Both the position numbers and the translations under genes were made by a program. Below are positions 26,436-37,000 of a stretch of DNA of 64,000 bases, one piece after another. The stretch is from DASWIG01 sp965371445 (GTDB taxonomy: Bacteria > Acidobacteriota > Thermoanaerobaculia > Multivoradales > J023). Numbering within the stretch: position 1 is the first letter of the stretch; each line of letters starts with the position of its first letter. The stretch spans positions 26,557 to 90,556 of the forward strand of contig CBDUYN010000020.1 of NCBI GenBank assembly GCA_965371445.1. The letters run 5' to 3'. The notes under the pieces were generated by a model. The model did not search any database, was not told the origin of the DNA, and worked only from the letters and a program-made list of their open reading frames with translations.

Positions 26436-26906
26436 ATGGCCCTTGTAGAAGAACGTTTCGGCAACGACCTGCGTCTGCTGAAGAACCTCGAGCACCAGAA
26501 CGACCGGGAGCGCGGCGAAGACCTGGCGACCCGGCAGCGGCCCGAGACCGGCCAGGTCGACCTCGAGCGCTTTGAGGGGGTCGACAACCTGAAGCAGGCC
26601 CTCCTGCTGCGTTTTCTGACGCGCCAGGGCGAGCTCGCCGTGCTCGGCCACCGAGCCTACGGCTCGCGGCTCTACGAGCTCATCGGCGAGCCCAACACCG
26701 AGTCGAACCGCAACCTGGCCAAGCTCTTCGTGCTCCAGGCCCTGCAGGCCGAGCCGCGGGTCGGCGAGATCGTCTCGGTCGACGTCCGCACCCGGCGCAG
26801 CGAGCCGGCCCGCATCGACGTCGACGTCCGTTTGAAGCCGCTTCGAAGCGACACGATCCTGAACCTGGTCTTCCCCTTCTTCCTCGACGGAGGCGCCAAC
26901 CCGTGA
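26436..26906 (+). CDS. gp25-like baseplate wedge protein
   Basis: From ATG 26436 behind AAGGAGGAGG the protein has 156 residues. The gp25/GPW pattern is clear: LKQALLLRFLTRQGELAVLG, HRAYGSRLYELIGEPN and the EPRV start of the last strand. It connects wedge proteins and helps nucleate the sheath. Its stop overlaps the GTG start of the gpJ-like gene. Confidence 0.92.
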   Translation: MALVEERFGNDLRLLKNLEHQNDRERGEDLATRQRPETGQVDLERFEGVDNLKQALLLRFLTRQGELAVLGHRAYGSRLYELIGEPNTESNRNLAKLFVLQALQAEPRVGEIVSVDVRTRRSEPARIDVDVRLKPLRSDTILNLVFPFFLDGGANP

Positions 26907-28504
26907 ACGCAGAGACCCACAACCTGAGCGAACGTCCCTACCAGGAGATCGTCGACGACCTCCTGACCGCCACCGCCGGCGGCGTGGTCAACGAGCCGAT
27001 TCCCTTCGACGTCAAGGCCGACCTTTACCCCCTGGCCGAGCCCGCCCGCGACGTGCGCGGGGTCACCGGCACGGCCGAGGAACGTCGCCACACCTTCTTG
27101 AAGGAGGTCGACTTCGAGTTCAGCGAAGGCGACAACGGCGTCGCCTGGCTCGACGGCGGCAGGCGTCCCGACGACGAGACCACCTTCTACGTCGACTACT
27201 TCCGGCGCGACAGCCGCTCGCCCCTGAACGACTTGAACGTCGGCAGCGTGACCCGCACCGTCGAGGAAGCGATCGGGCGCGAGATCGCCACCGTCTATGA
27301 GCAGATCAACGGCGCCTATCGCTCGGCGTTCATCGACACCGCCGAGGGCAAAGCGCTCGATCTCGTGGTGGCGATCCTCGGCGTCAGCCGCAAGACGAGC
27401 GAGTTCGCGGAGGGTCTGGTCACCTTCTTCCGCGAAACCGGCGTCGCCGGCAACGTCACCATCGCCGAGGGCACGCCGCTCGCCAACAAGAAGGGCGACG
27501 TGCTCTTCGAGACCACCCAGCCGCGCACCCTCCAGGCCGGCCAGGCGCGCATCGACGTGCCGGTGCGAGCCGGCGTCGACTTTCCCGGCGACGCCGGTCT
27601 GGTGGCGTCCGGAGCGATGACCGAGCTGGTCCTGCCGGCCGCCGGCATCGCCCGGGTGACCAACCTCGAGGCGACGCAACGCGCCGCCGGCGACGAGACC
27701 GACGAGGAGCTGCGACTGCGCGCCAAGGTCGCCCTGCGCGGCTCCGGCAAGGCCACCCTCTTTGCCCTCGACCGGGTGATCCGCGAGCTGCGGGCCAAGC
27801 CGATCGAGTTCTGGGACCCGGCGGGACCGCCGGCGAAACGCTCCGACCCGGGGACCGCGGCGGTGCTCGTCGAGGCCGAGCCGGAGCGCTTTCCGGGGGT
27901 GCGCGCGGCGGTCGAGGAGACCCGCGCCGCCGGGGTGCGGGTCACCGTCGTGGCGCGCTACGTCTTCTTCACGCCCCGCCTGAGGGCGACGATCGCCGGC
28001 GGGCTCACGGCGGCCGGCAAGGACAAGGTGAAGGAAGAGGTGATCGCCGCGCTTCAGACCTACGTCGACGGCCTCACCAGCGGCCAGCCGGCCGAGGGCA
28101 AGGAGCTGCTGAAGGCCATCGAATCGGTGCGGGAGGTCTCCGACCCCAAGATCGTCGACGTCCTCGCTTTTGTCAGCGAACTGGGCCAGGGCGACGCCGC
28201 GACCCTGAGCGCCCGCCTGCTCGAGACCGTCGCCGCGACGCCCTCGGACAAGCTGAGCGACGCCTTCTCGCTCCTGCTCGAGGAGGCCGCGCCCCTGGCG
28301 CCCACCGGGGCGCGGACAGCGAACCGCGACCTGGTGGAGGCGAGCGGCGCCGGGAAGAGCGCCGGCCAGCGGGCCAGCGACGAGGACATCGAGAAGGGCG
28401 AGTTCCAGGTCTCCGCCACGGTCGATGGCGAACCCTGGTTCGTGGTGCTCGACATGAAGCCGGCCGACATCGTCCTCCGGGAAGGCGGGGAGGGGGCCGG
28501 CTGA
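26903..28504 (+). CDS. gpJ-like baseplate wedge protein
   Basis: The 533-residue protein starts at GTG 26903, overlapping the previous stop by four bases. The central part carries the baseplate-J pattern: FIDTAEGKALDLVVAILGV, VTIAEGTPLANKKGDVLFET, VRAGVDFPGDAGLVASG and DEELRLRAKVALRGSGKAT. It builds the periphery of the baseplate. The last ~130 residues are an added acidic region with an FQVSATVDGEPWFVVLDM strand. Confidence 0.9.
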   Translation: MNAETHNLSERPYQEIVDDLLTATAGGVVNEPIPFDVKADLYPLAEPARDVRGVTGTAEERRHTFLKEVDFEFSEGDNGVAWLDGGRRPDDETTFYVDYFRRDSRSPLNDLNVGSVTRTVEEAIGREIATVYEQINGAYRSAFIDTAEGKALDLVVAILGVSRKTSEFAEGLVTFFRETGVAGNVTIAEGTPLANKKGDVLFETTQPRTLQAGQARIDVPVRAGVDFPGDAGLVASGAMTELVLPAAGIARVTNLEATQRAAGDETDEELRLRAKVALRGSGKATLFALDRVIRELRAKPIEFWDPAGPPAKRSDPGTAAVLVEAEPERFPGVRAAVEETRAAGVRVTVVARYVFFTPRLRATIAGGLTAAGKDKVKEEVIAALQTYVDGLTSGQPAEGKELLKAIESVREVSDPKIVDVLAFVSELGQGDAATLSARLLETVAATPSDKLSDAFSLLLEEAAPLAPTGARTANRDLVEASGAGKSAGQRASDEDIEKGEFQVSATVDGEPWFVVLDMKPADIVLREGGEGAG

Positions 28505-28505
28505 G

Positions 28506-31500
28506 ATGGCGACCAAGACCGAGCGCATCCTCGGCTACCTGCCGGGGACGTTTCAGGCCGCGCCGGTGCTCTCCGCCCTGCGTGCCCTGATCGACGCTCC
28601 GGGCCGCGAGCTGCTCCTGGCAGAGAACAGCCTCGCCGCCCTGATGCGCGCCCACTGGGTCGACCACGCCGACCGCGGCGCCGAGGAGATCCACGACCTG
28701 GAGCTCTTCGCCGCCCTCTACGGCCTCGCCCCGCGGCCCGATGAGAGCGTCGAGGAGTTCCGCGAGCACCTGAAGCGCTACGTCCGCACCTTCCTCGAAG
28801 GCACCGTGACCGTCCAGGGCATCCTCAGGGTGACGGCCGAGGTCCTCGGCCTGCACATTGCCGACGGCAAGGGCGAGCTCGACGGCTGGTGGAGCCGCGC
28901 CAGCGACGAGCTCATCACCCGCGAGCTCCGCGCCGACGATGCCGCCGAGCTCGTCCTCGGGGCGCGCTCCGTCCGCGCCACGGGACGCGACGAGGCGCCG
29001 GCCCGGGTGGTGGGCACCACGGACCTCAGCGGCGGCCTGGCGCTCGGCGACTCGTCGATCCTGCGCCTCAAGGTCGACACCGCTCCGCTGGTGGAGGTCG
29101 ACCTCGCCGCCGCCACCTCCCTCCAGGACGCCGTGGAGGCGATCAACACCGCGACCGCCGGCCCGGTGGCGACGCACGACGAGCGCTTTCTGACCCTTGC
29201 TTCCCCGAAGCTCGGCCTCGCCAGCCGCCTGGAGGTCCGCGAGGGCGCCGGCGACGTCGCCACAACGCTCCTCGGGCTCGCCCCCCGCGGCTACCGCGGC
29301 ACGGCGGCCCGCCCGGCCGAAGTCACCGGCAGCGTCGACCTGGGAGGGGGGATCGATCTCAGCGACGAGCGCTATCTGCGCCTCGTCGTCGACGGCTCCC
29401 TCCTGGCGGAGGTGAACTGCGCCGGCGCCGTCCCCGGCGCCACCACCCTCGACGAGATCGCCGCCGCGATCGACGGCGCTCTGGGCGCCGCGGTGGCGAG
29501 CCACGACGGCCAGTCCCTGACCCTCACGTCCCCCACCTCGGGCACGGGCAGCAGCATTGTCTTGCAGAGCCCGGCGGCCCAGGACGCCCGAGCGCGCCTC
29601 TTCGGTCCCCTCGCGGCCTCCGCCTTCTTCGGTGTGGCCGAGCAGCCGGCCCGTGTGGTCGGCCGGGTCGACCTCGCCGCCAGCGTCGACCTGAGCGCGC
29701 GCTCCACGATCCGGCTGCGGCTCGACGCCGCGGCCGGCGTCGTCGTCGACTGCTCCGGAGGGGATCCGGCGCGCACCCAGCCGGCCGAGATCGTTGCCGC
29801 GATCAACGCCGCCCTGGGGGCCGAGGTGGCAAGCCACGACGGCCGCTTCGTGACCGTGACGTCTACGAAGAACGGACCGTCGAGCCGCGTCGCCTTCCTC
29901 AAGATGGCCCCCGGCGAGGACGTCAGCGGCGAGATCTTCTGCGTCGCCCCGCGGGTCTACCAGGGCGCCGACGCAGTGCCCGCCCGTCTGACGGGCACGG
30001 TGAGCCTCGCCACCGGCGTCGACCTGCGGGCGCGGGGAGCCCTTCAGCTCGCGGTCGACGGTGAGGCGCCGGTCGAGATCGACCTCCTCGCCGCTGCCGA
30101 CGATCCGGGCACCGTCACCCTCGACGAGCTCGTCACCGGCATCGACCAGGCCACCGCGCCCGGCGTCGCCTCCCACGACGGGACGCACCTCACCCTGAGG
30201 TCTCTCCACGCCGACGGCGGTAGCCTGACGCTCGAGCCGCTCGTCGCGGTGCGCCGTCGACGCTTCGTCAGCCGGGCGCGGGTGACCGACGAGGCGGCGC
30301 CGGCCCTCTTCGGCTACCTCGACCGGACAGCTCAGGGCACGGCGGCCACGGCCGCGCGCGTGTCCGGCACGACGGACCTGAGCCGCGGCGTCGACCTGCG
30401 CGAGGAGCGCTATTTGCGTCTCGCGATCGATGGCCGCGAAGCGGTCGAGATCGACGTCGCCGGCCTGCGTCCGCGGGCGACTACCCTCGCCGAGCTGGTG
30501 GAGAGCGTCAATACCGCGCTCAACCCGCCGACGGACGAGGCTCCGGTGGCCTCCCACGACAAACGCCACCTGACGCTGACGTCGCCGACGCAAGGCGCCG
30601 CGAGCCGCATCGCCTTTGAGGCGCCGCGCGCCACCGACGCCACGGACACCCTTCTGGGCGTCGAGCCGGGCACTTTCCGCGGCAGCGACGAAACGAGCGT
30701 GACGTTCACGGGGACCGCCGACCTCACGGGCGGTGCCGCCCTCGCAGGCGGCGCCGCGGTCCTCCTGGGCGTCGACGGCGAGGCGGCGGTGGAGATCGTC
30801 CTCACCGAGGACCCCGCCACCCTGAGCCTCGACCAGCTGGTGACCGCGATCAACCTGGCCCTGGGCGGCGGCCCGGTCGCCGCGCACGACGGCACCCGGC
30901 TCGTCCTGAGCTCCCGCTCCACGGGCGTGGCGAGCCGCATCGAGCTTGCCGTCCCGGCCGGTCCCGACACCACAGCCGCCCTCTTCGGCATCGCCGCGCC
31001 GCGCTCCTACCAGGGCCTTCCGGCGCGGCCCGCCGCGATCCGAGGCCACGCGGTCGAGCCGCTGCCCGCCGACCTCTCGACGGTCCGCTTCCTGCGCCTC
31101 GCGATCGACGGTGGGGCCGCGGTCGACGTCGACTGCACCGCGCAAGCGGCGGCGCCCGACGCCGTCACCTTGGAGGAGGCCGCCACCGCCATCGATCAGG
31201 CCGTGGGCGAGGCGATCGCCACGGTCGACGGCAATCGCCTGGTCCTGACCTCGCCGACCACAGGTCTGGGTAGCCGCATCGCCCTCGAACGCCGCACCGG
31301 CGGCGACGCCCGGACGCGGCTCTTCGGCGCGGTCGAGGAGGTGACGACCGGGACGGCGCCGGCCCCCGCGATCCTCACTGGCGAGGTCGACCTCCTCGCC
31401 CCGGTCGACCTCGGCGAGCGGCGACGGCTCCGCCTGGCCGTCGACGGCGCGCCTGCGGTCGAGATCGACGTCGGCGGCGTGGTGGCGCCGATGACCTTCC

Positions 31501-32849
31501 TCGACGAGGTCCTCGCCGCTCTCGACGAGGTCTTTCCAGGCCTCGCCGCCAGAACCGGCGACGACCGGATCGAGCTCACCTCGCCGACGGCCGGCGAGAC
31601 CAGCCGCCTCGAGCTCCTGCCCCTGCGTTACCTGGAGGTGGTCGAGTATCCGCCGGAGCCCGCGGAGATCGCCAGAACGGTCACTTATGTCCCCTCGGGG
31701 GGATCAAGGGGGGGATACACTGCCGCTGCCTTCACGGTGCGCAACGCCGGCGCCGCCGAGGCGTTCCTCGAGGTCGGATTTCGTGCTCCCCAGGGGGTGT
31801 TCGGAGCTGCCCTGGTCCACCGCGGCCTGGGGATCAAGGCACGGGTTTTGACCATCGTGGAGGCGGGTGGCGCCGTCCGTCTGTGGCGGGATCCGGGCTC
31901 GGGTCTCGCTGCCGAGGTGACCACCGGCACGGGGGAGACGCGGCCGGTGCCGGCCGCGGAGATCCTCGTCGAGCCCCTCCACCCGGGCGATCCGGTTGAC
32001 CGGGAGAGCGTCCTGTCGCTGCCGCGGGGGCGTTCGAGCTGGTTCTATCTCGACTGCGTGGCGAGCCGCTTCGACGCCGCCCACTTCGACGTCGACACCT
32101 TCCTGGGCGAGCCCTGCCGGGAGTATGGCGTCTTCGACGCCAGCCACTTCGCGCCAGCGGAGCCGGAGGCCGGTGGGGCGATCTTCGCTCCGCCGGAGAT
32201 CATCTCGCCGGGCGTCGAGCTCGTCTTCCGCTGGCAGCATCACCGTCCCGGGGCCTTCGAGGTCAACCTGCCGGCCGACCTCGAAGCGCGTTTCGGCGGG
32301 CGCTTCAATGAGCAACGTTTCGGCGTCGCCCCCGGCGAGGTCTACACCGGCGTGGCGCTCGAGCCCCCGGTCGACGAGAGCCACCTGATCCGCCGCATCC
32401 AGGAGGATTCGACCCTGGTCGAGGCGGCACCGGAGCCGGTGGCTCTGGTGCCGTTGGGCTGGGAGCCGGTGGCAGCGCCTTTCCGCAAGCCGCGCTTCCT
32501 GACCCTGGGCGACGCGACGCGATCGGCGGCCCTCTACCTCGCGGCCGAGGGGCTCGACGGCTTCCTCGAGATCCGCGCCCGCGAGGCCGGGGCCTGGGGC
32601 AACGAGATCGCCGTCTCCGTGCGTCCGGACGGCCCGGGACTCTACGAGGTCACGATTCACTATGCCGGAGCGCGTTTCGAAAACGCCCGCCAGGCAGTCC
32701 GCGGACCGGAGCTCGCCGCGTCCGCCGAAAAGCTCATCCAGCCCGGACCGATCGGTGTGCTGCAAGCCAAGGCCGCCGGGGTCGTGGCCCGGGTTACCCG
32801 CGATCGCGCCGAGCTTCCTTCCACAATCACCCCCACAGAGGAGAAATGA
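28506..32849 (+). CDS. gpI-like wedge protein fused to eight Flagellin_IN-like repeats and a sheath-like C-terminus
   Basis: The 1447-residue protein begins with ~120 residues resembling tail protein I (RILGYLPGTFQAAPVLSALR, LYGLAPRPDESVEEFREHLK). From ~168 to ~1061 it holds eight imperfect repeats of 103-124 residues, starting near 168, 273, 385, 495, 619, 734, 845 and 958. Each has the wording 'DLS..VDL...LRL.VDG...VEID', 'TLDE...AIN.ALG', 'VASHDG..LTLTSPT.G..SRI' and 'LFG'. The TLDE-AIN-LTLTS block recalls the Flagellin_IN motif of FliD and flagellins. Residues ~1062-1447 contain an Ig-like part and GAWGNEIAV (near 1361), matching GTWGNEIEV of the sheath. The repeats may form a surface-exposed arm. 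Confidence 0.85.
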   Translation: MATKTERILGYLPGTFQAAPVLSALRALIDAPGRELLLAENSLAALMRAHWVDHADRGAEEIHDLELFAALYGLAPRPDESVEEFREHLKRYVRTFLEGTVTVQGILRVTAEVLGLHIADGKGELDGWWSRASDELITRELRADDAAELVLGARSVRATGRDEAPARVVGTTDLSGGLALGDSSILRLKVDTAPLVEVDLAAATSLQDAVEAINTATAGPVATHDERFLTLASPKLGLASRLEVREGAGDVATTLLGLAPRGYRGTAARPAEVTGSVDLGGGIDLSDERYLRLVVDGSLLAEVNCAGAVPGATTLDEIAAAIDGALGAAVASHDGQSLTLTSPTSGTGSSIVLQSPAAQDARARLFGPLAASAFFGVAEQPARVVGRVDLAASVDLSARSTIRLRLDAAAGVVVDCSGGDPARTQPAEIVAAINAALGAEVASHDGRFVTVTSTKNGPSSRVAFLKMAPGEDVSGEIFCVAPRVYQGADAVPARLTGTVSLATGVDLRARGALQLAVDGEAPVEIDLLAAADDPGTVTLDELVTGIDQATAPGVASHDGTHLTLRSLHADGGSLTLEPLVAVRRRRFVSRARVTDEAAPALFGYLDRTAQGTAATAARVSGTTDLSRGVDLREERYLRLAIDGREAVEIDVAGLRPRATTLAELVESVNTALNPPTDEAPVASHDKRHLTLTSPTQGAASRIAFEAPRATDATDTLLGVEPGTFRGSDETSVTFTGTADLTGGAALAGGAAVLLGVDGEAAVEIVLTEDPATLSLDQLVTAINLALGGGPVAAHDGTRLVLSSRSTGVASRIELAVPAGPDTTAALFGIAAPRSYQGLPARPAAIRGHAVEPLPADLSTVRFLRLAIDGGAAVDVDCTAQAAAPDAVTLEEAATAIDQAVGEAIATVDGNRLVLTSPTTGLGSRIALERRTGGDARTRLFGAVEEVTTGTAPAPAILTGEVDLLAPVDLGERRRLRLAVDGAPAVEIDVGGVVAPMTFLDEVLAALDEVFPGLAARTGDDRIELTSPTAGETSRLELLPLRYLEVVEYPPEPAEIARTVTYVPSGGSRGGYTAAAFTVRNAGAAEAFLEVGFRAPQGVFGAALVHRGLGIKARVLTIVEAGGAVRLWRDPGSGLAAEVTTGTGETRPVPAAEILVEPLHPGDPVDRESVLSLPRGRSSWFYLDCVASRFDAAHFDVDTFLGEPCREYGVFDASHFAPAEPEAGGAIFAPPEIISPGVELVFRWQHHRPGAFEVNLPADLEARFGGRFNEQRFGVAPGEVYTGVALEPPVDESHLIRRIQEDSTLVEAAPEPVALVPLGWEPVAAPFRKPRFLTLGDATRSAALYLAAEGLDGFLEIRAREAGAWGNEIAVSVRPDGPGLYEVTIHYAGARFENARQAVRGPELAASAEKLIQPGPIGVLQAKAAGVVARVTRDRAELPSTITPTEEK

Positions 32850-34033
32850 ACATGTTGGAAGACACCCCCTACATCGAGCAACAACCCGGAAACCTGATCA
32901 CATCGGAGATCTGGAACGAGCTCCAACGGTTGATCAAAGCCGACATCCGCGGCAAGGTCGAGGAGGGCGTCGCCGGCATCGACTCGGTGGCGCAGGCCGG
33001 CGATGCCGAGAAGCTCGGCGGCCAGTCGGCCGAGGAGCTCGCCGAGGAGATCGTCCGCCGAGCGGTGGCGGCGATCCGTGCACAGAGCGGCTACATGAAG
33101 CTCTTCCTGCGGCTCAAGGTCGACGAGCTGAGAGTGATCCCGCACGGTCTGGGCGTCTGCCCGCTGGTCGACGCCTACCAGTTGGACTACTTCCCGGTCG
33201 TCTGTTGTGAAGACGAGGACACCTACCCGGCGTGGGCGTCGTTTTACGCCTACCACTCTTCCGAGAACAAGATTCGCTACACCACCGCCGACGGCCAGAA
33301 GGGATCCATGGAGATCCAGGCCAAGAACGCACCTGCGTGGCGGGTCCCCTTCAGAGAGATCCTGGCGCGCTACCAAGTAGCCTACACCGGAACCTCCGCC
33401 CTTTCCGACGTCTTGACCGAGCTCTGGAAAGCGCTCTTTTCCGAGCCCAACGACGAGTTCGACGACAACCAGTACTGTCACTCGCCGTGGTTCGACAAGT
33501 GCTGCCGGGAGGAGATGAGCATCAAGAAAATCAAGCAGAAGGGCCACTGGGACGACATCTGGATCAAGTGGCAACCATGCCGGACGATCAACTATCCCGG
33601 GGTGGACACCACGGCCCTCGTCACGCCGGGGCCCGAGCCGCCCCCCGTCTTGTGGGGAAATTATGTAGGTCCAATCAACCTGGAGACCGCCGCCACCGCA
33701 GTTCTGTACCCAAGTTTCCTCCCCGAGCCTCCTCCTCCTTCTCCTCCCTATTATGGGCGCACACCCGGCGCCGAGCCCGACCGCGCTGACCGCGCAGGCG
33801 ATTCTTCCTCCTCGAGCGTGGAAAACGGCGGGTGCCCGACGCCGGCGCCGACGCAGATCCAGGTCTGTCAATTCGATTACGATACCCTGGGTGTGACGCT
33901 GCTCAATCGACCGGTCTATTCCCCCGAGCTCTTCGCTCCGGACCAGAACGAATTTCCGGGACTGCCACGGCTCGACCAACAGATCGAAGACGTCAGGAAC
34001 GAGCTCAAGCTCATGCTGCTGCTCAAGTGCTGA
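32846..34033 (+). CDS. Putative tail-fibre or baseplate accessory protein
   Basis: The 395-residue protein overlaps the previous gene by four bases; ATG 32852 is a second possible start. The N-terminal part has AEKLGGQSAEELAEEIV, the kind of helix that joins fibre proteins to baseplates. The middle is rich in Trp, Tyr and Cys (FPVVCCEDEDTYP, WFDKCCREEM). A Pro-rich segment and a short helical C-terminus follow. No family is recognised; a receptor-recognition role is inferred from its place after the wedge genes. Confidence 0.65.
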   Translation: MNMLEDTPYIEQQPGNLITSEIWNELQRLIKADIRGKVEEGVAGIDSVAQAGDAEKLGGQSAEELAEEIVRRAVAAIRAQSGYMKLFLRLKVDELRVIPHGLGVCPLVDAYQLDYFPVVCCEDEDTYPAWASFYAYHSSENKIRYTTADGQKGSMEIQAKNAPAWRVPFREILARYQVAYTGTSALSDVLTELWKALFSEPNDEFDDNQYCHSPWFDKCCREEMSIKKIKQKGHWDDIWIKWQPCRTINYPGVDTTALVTPGPEPPPVLWGNYVGPINLETAATAVLYPSFLPEPPPPSPPYYGRTPGAEPDRADRAGDSSSSSVENGGCPTPAPTQIQVCQFDYDTLGVTLLNRPVYSPELFAPDQNEFPGLPRLDQQIEDVRNELKLMLLLKC

Positions 34034-34090
34034 GCGACTCAGTTCCGGGCCGAATCGCTGGTGAAGTGAAAGGATATCAGGGAGCCCAAG

Positions 34091-37000
34091 ATGATCATAA
34101 CGGATCGTTACGACAGCCGCGAGCTACCTTTCGAAGGAGATCGCGAGCTCGTTCTGCGGCGGCTGCCGGCCGGGGCCCGGGTCCTCGCCGCGCGGGCTTT
34201 TCTGACCCCCGGCCGCGAGGTCGCCGCAGGGGAAGACCGGTTCACGGAATCCCTGAGCTTCAGCAACGGCACCGGCGACTGGGGTGCGACGAAGCACGTG
34301 CCGACACCGACGGATTGGGTCGAGGTGGATTTCCACGCTCGCCGCACCCTCGTCGAAGTCAGCGGCTCGATCCCCGACCTCACGACGCTCGAGGTGGACC
34401 CCGGCGGCGGCGTCTGGGCCGAGGTCAACGATCGCGGCGCCCTGGGCGGCGGCCCCGCCTTCGAGCTCAGCGGCTCGGAGCCCTATCCGCTCCCCGGCCT
34501 GACGGTCACCCGCTTCAAGCTGACGGGAACGGGGGCGAACGTCTCTTCCGTCACGATCCGCAGCCTGCCGTCGAACGTCCGCCTGAGCCTGGGCGGGGCG
34601 GCGCCGTTCTGGACCCACCCGGGCGAGCTGAGCCAGACGATCCCAAGCCCCGACTTCGCCGCCGTGCTCCAGGCCTTTCTGGCCGACGCCAAGGTCGAGA
34701 ACGGATTCTACGCCGTCCCGCTCACCCTCCACTCCGACACCATCGCCCGTCTCGAGATGCGCTTCGAGTTCGAGGTGGTGTGCCGGCAGAGCGCGCTCCC
34801 CGACGGGCTCGACGAGGTCGCTCTGCGCTTCGATCACGGGAGCGTCCCGGTGACGCGGCGAAATCCGCTCAGCGTCGTCGTGCCGACGAACGCCTGGATC
34901 GTCGCCACCAGCGGCCGGGCGACAGGGTCCTTCACCGAAAGCCGTGTCGCCGTGGGACCGACCGGTCCGGTCGAGGCCGACTCCGAGATGGTGGACGTGT
35001 CGCCCGAGCTCGCCCAGGCCCAGCTCCTGGACTTCGCCGAAGTCGTCGCGGCCGACGGCGTCGACCTGCTGCTCGCTGCCGTCGACCGCACCGTACGGCT
35101 GGAGCTCGACTTCGTGGAGGACACCGACGGCAAGCCCGGCGGCAGGTCGCTGCTGTCGGCGCCGGTGCCCTTCGGGCTCGAGCGCGAGTCGGCCGGAGAG
35201 CCGACCTGGGTGAGCGTCGCCCTGCCGGCGGAGCTCCAGCTCGCCGGGACCTCCTGGCTCGCTCTCCGTAGCCTGGAGGGCGAGGCGCAGCTGTCCGTCC
35301 GGAAGGCGAAGGCGGCGGAGCCGAGCCTGCAGCAGAGCCGCGACGGTGGGCTTTCCTGGCGGCAGAGTTTGGCGCCGAAATCCGAGGAACCGTCGGTCGC
35401 CCTCTTCCGGCTGCGTCACCGTCCACCGACGTTCCGGATGCCTGTCGAGATCCTGGCGGGCGAGGGCGAGAAAGCGCAACGGGTGAGCCTGGCCCGTTTC
35501 GACGCCCAGGAACGGGTCGATCTGAGCCTGGACTTTCCGGAGATCGGCACCGCCTTCAATCGATATCTCAACGAGACCGCGCGGCCTGTCTGTAGCGAGA
35601 GCGAGCACCTGGCCAACGGCGACTTCACAGAATGGATCCCGTCGGCTAACGATTTCACTCCTTTGGCCTCCGCCGTGGCCCTGCCTCTCCCCGGCTTGCC
35701 GGCCGAATGGTCTCTGACCTCGGGCTCGATCTCGAGAAGGGGGCTCGGCGGCGCTTTTCTCGGTGACTTCGGATGCGGGGCTCCGGTGACCGCGCTCTCC
35801 CAGGTCGTGGGCGTGGCCGGGTCGTGTCCCTACGAGCTCAGCTTCTCCGCCCTGGCCGGCGCCGAGGACGCCGTGGGCGAGATCTCGTGGCTGAGCAGGT
35901 ATTGCGGGCTTCTGCGCACGGACCCCCTCCCCGTTCGACGAGGTGACGTTTGGAAAGATCCGCCCTTGCTCCACCGCCTGCGGGTCGTCGCGCCCCCTGG
36001 CTCGACCCAGGCGGAGGTGCGCTTCCTCGTTCCCGAGGGCGGGGTCGTTCTCAACGGGGTTTCCCTGCGCGGCACACAAGAGGCTTTGCTCGACGCCGAC
36101 TTCGGCGTCTCCGCGGCGACGGGAGAGCTCGTCGGCTGGCAGACGCGTCCGGAAGCCGGCAACGGCTCGACGCTACGGCTCGCGGACGACGGCGCGCTCC
36201 ACAACGTGTCCCCGAGCGAGCCCCTCACCCTCTTGCAAACGGTCCCGGCCAAAGCCTCCCGGGACTTCGAGCTGGAGCTCGACGGCCGTGTCTTCTCTTT
36301 GCCGGTCGACGCCGAGCCAGCCGCGCCGGCCGCAGCCGAGGGCCGGCTGCTATGGCTGCGCGGCGACGCCACGCCTACGGGCTCGGTGACGAGCCTCGCG
36401 ATCGCGACGCCGGGCTTCGAGGGCCGGAACGCCCGCGGGACGGTCCCGGAGGACGCCGCGAGCGCGCAGGTGGAGCTGGTCCTTCCGGCCTCCACAGGAA
36501 TCCAGGTCCGGCAACTCGGGCTACGGTTCCCCGAATCCGTCGAAGCGCCGTTGAGCTTCATCGCCGAGACTTCGGGAGCGCTCGCCGTCCGGGATCTCCA
36601 GGTGGATTGGGAGCTCGTCGAGATCCCGCCGCCGGCCTTCCCGGCGACCGGTCTGTGCAGCCCCACACCGCCGGGCTGCCAGCCCGGCGAGCTCGCCGAC
36701 GACGCCTGCTTCTGCAGCTGCTGCGGCTGCGAGCAGAAGATGAAGAAGACGCAGGCGTTGGTTACCGTCGCGGGACGGGCGGTCGTGGCGGGCGAATGTG
36801 CGAGCTGCGGCGAGCCGTTGCTGCGCTTCGGCGGGGCGCCGCTCGCCGACGCCACGCTGCTGCGGTCGGCACGGCCGGGAGCCGCGCTCCGGCCCGTCGC
36901 CGTGCCGCCGGAGCCCGAGCCGCAAGCTGACGCGCCGCCGGAGCCCGAGCCTCCTCCGCCGGAGCCGGAGCCTTCCCCGCCGGAGCCCAAGCCGCAGGCT

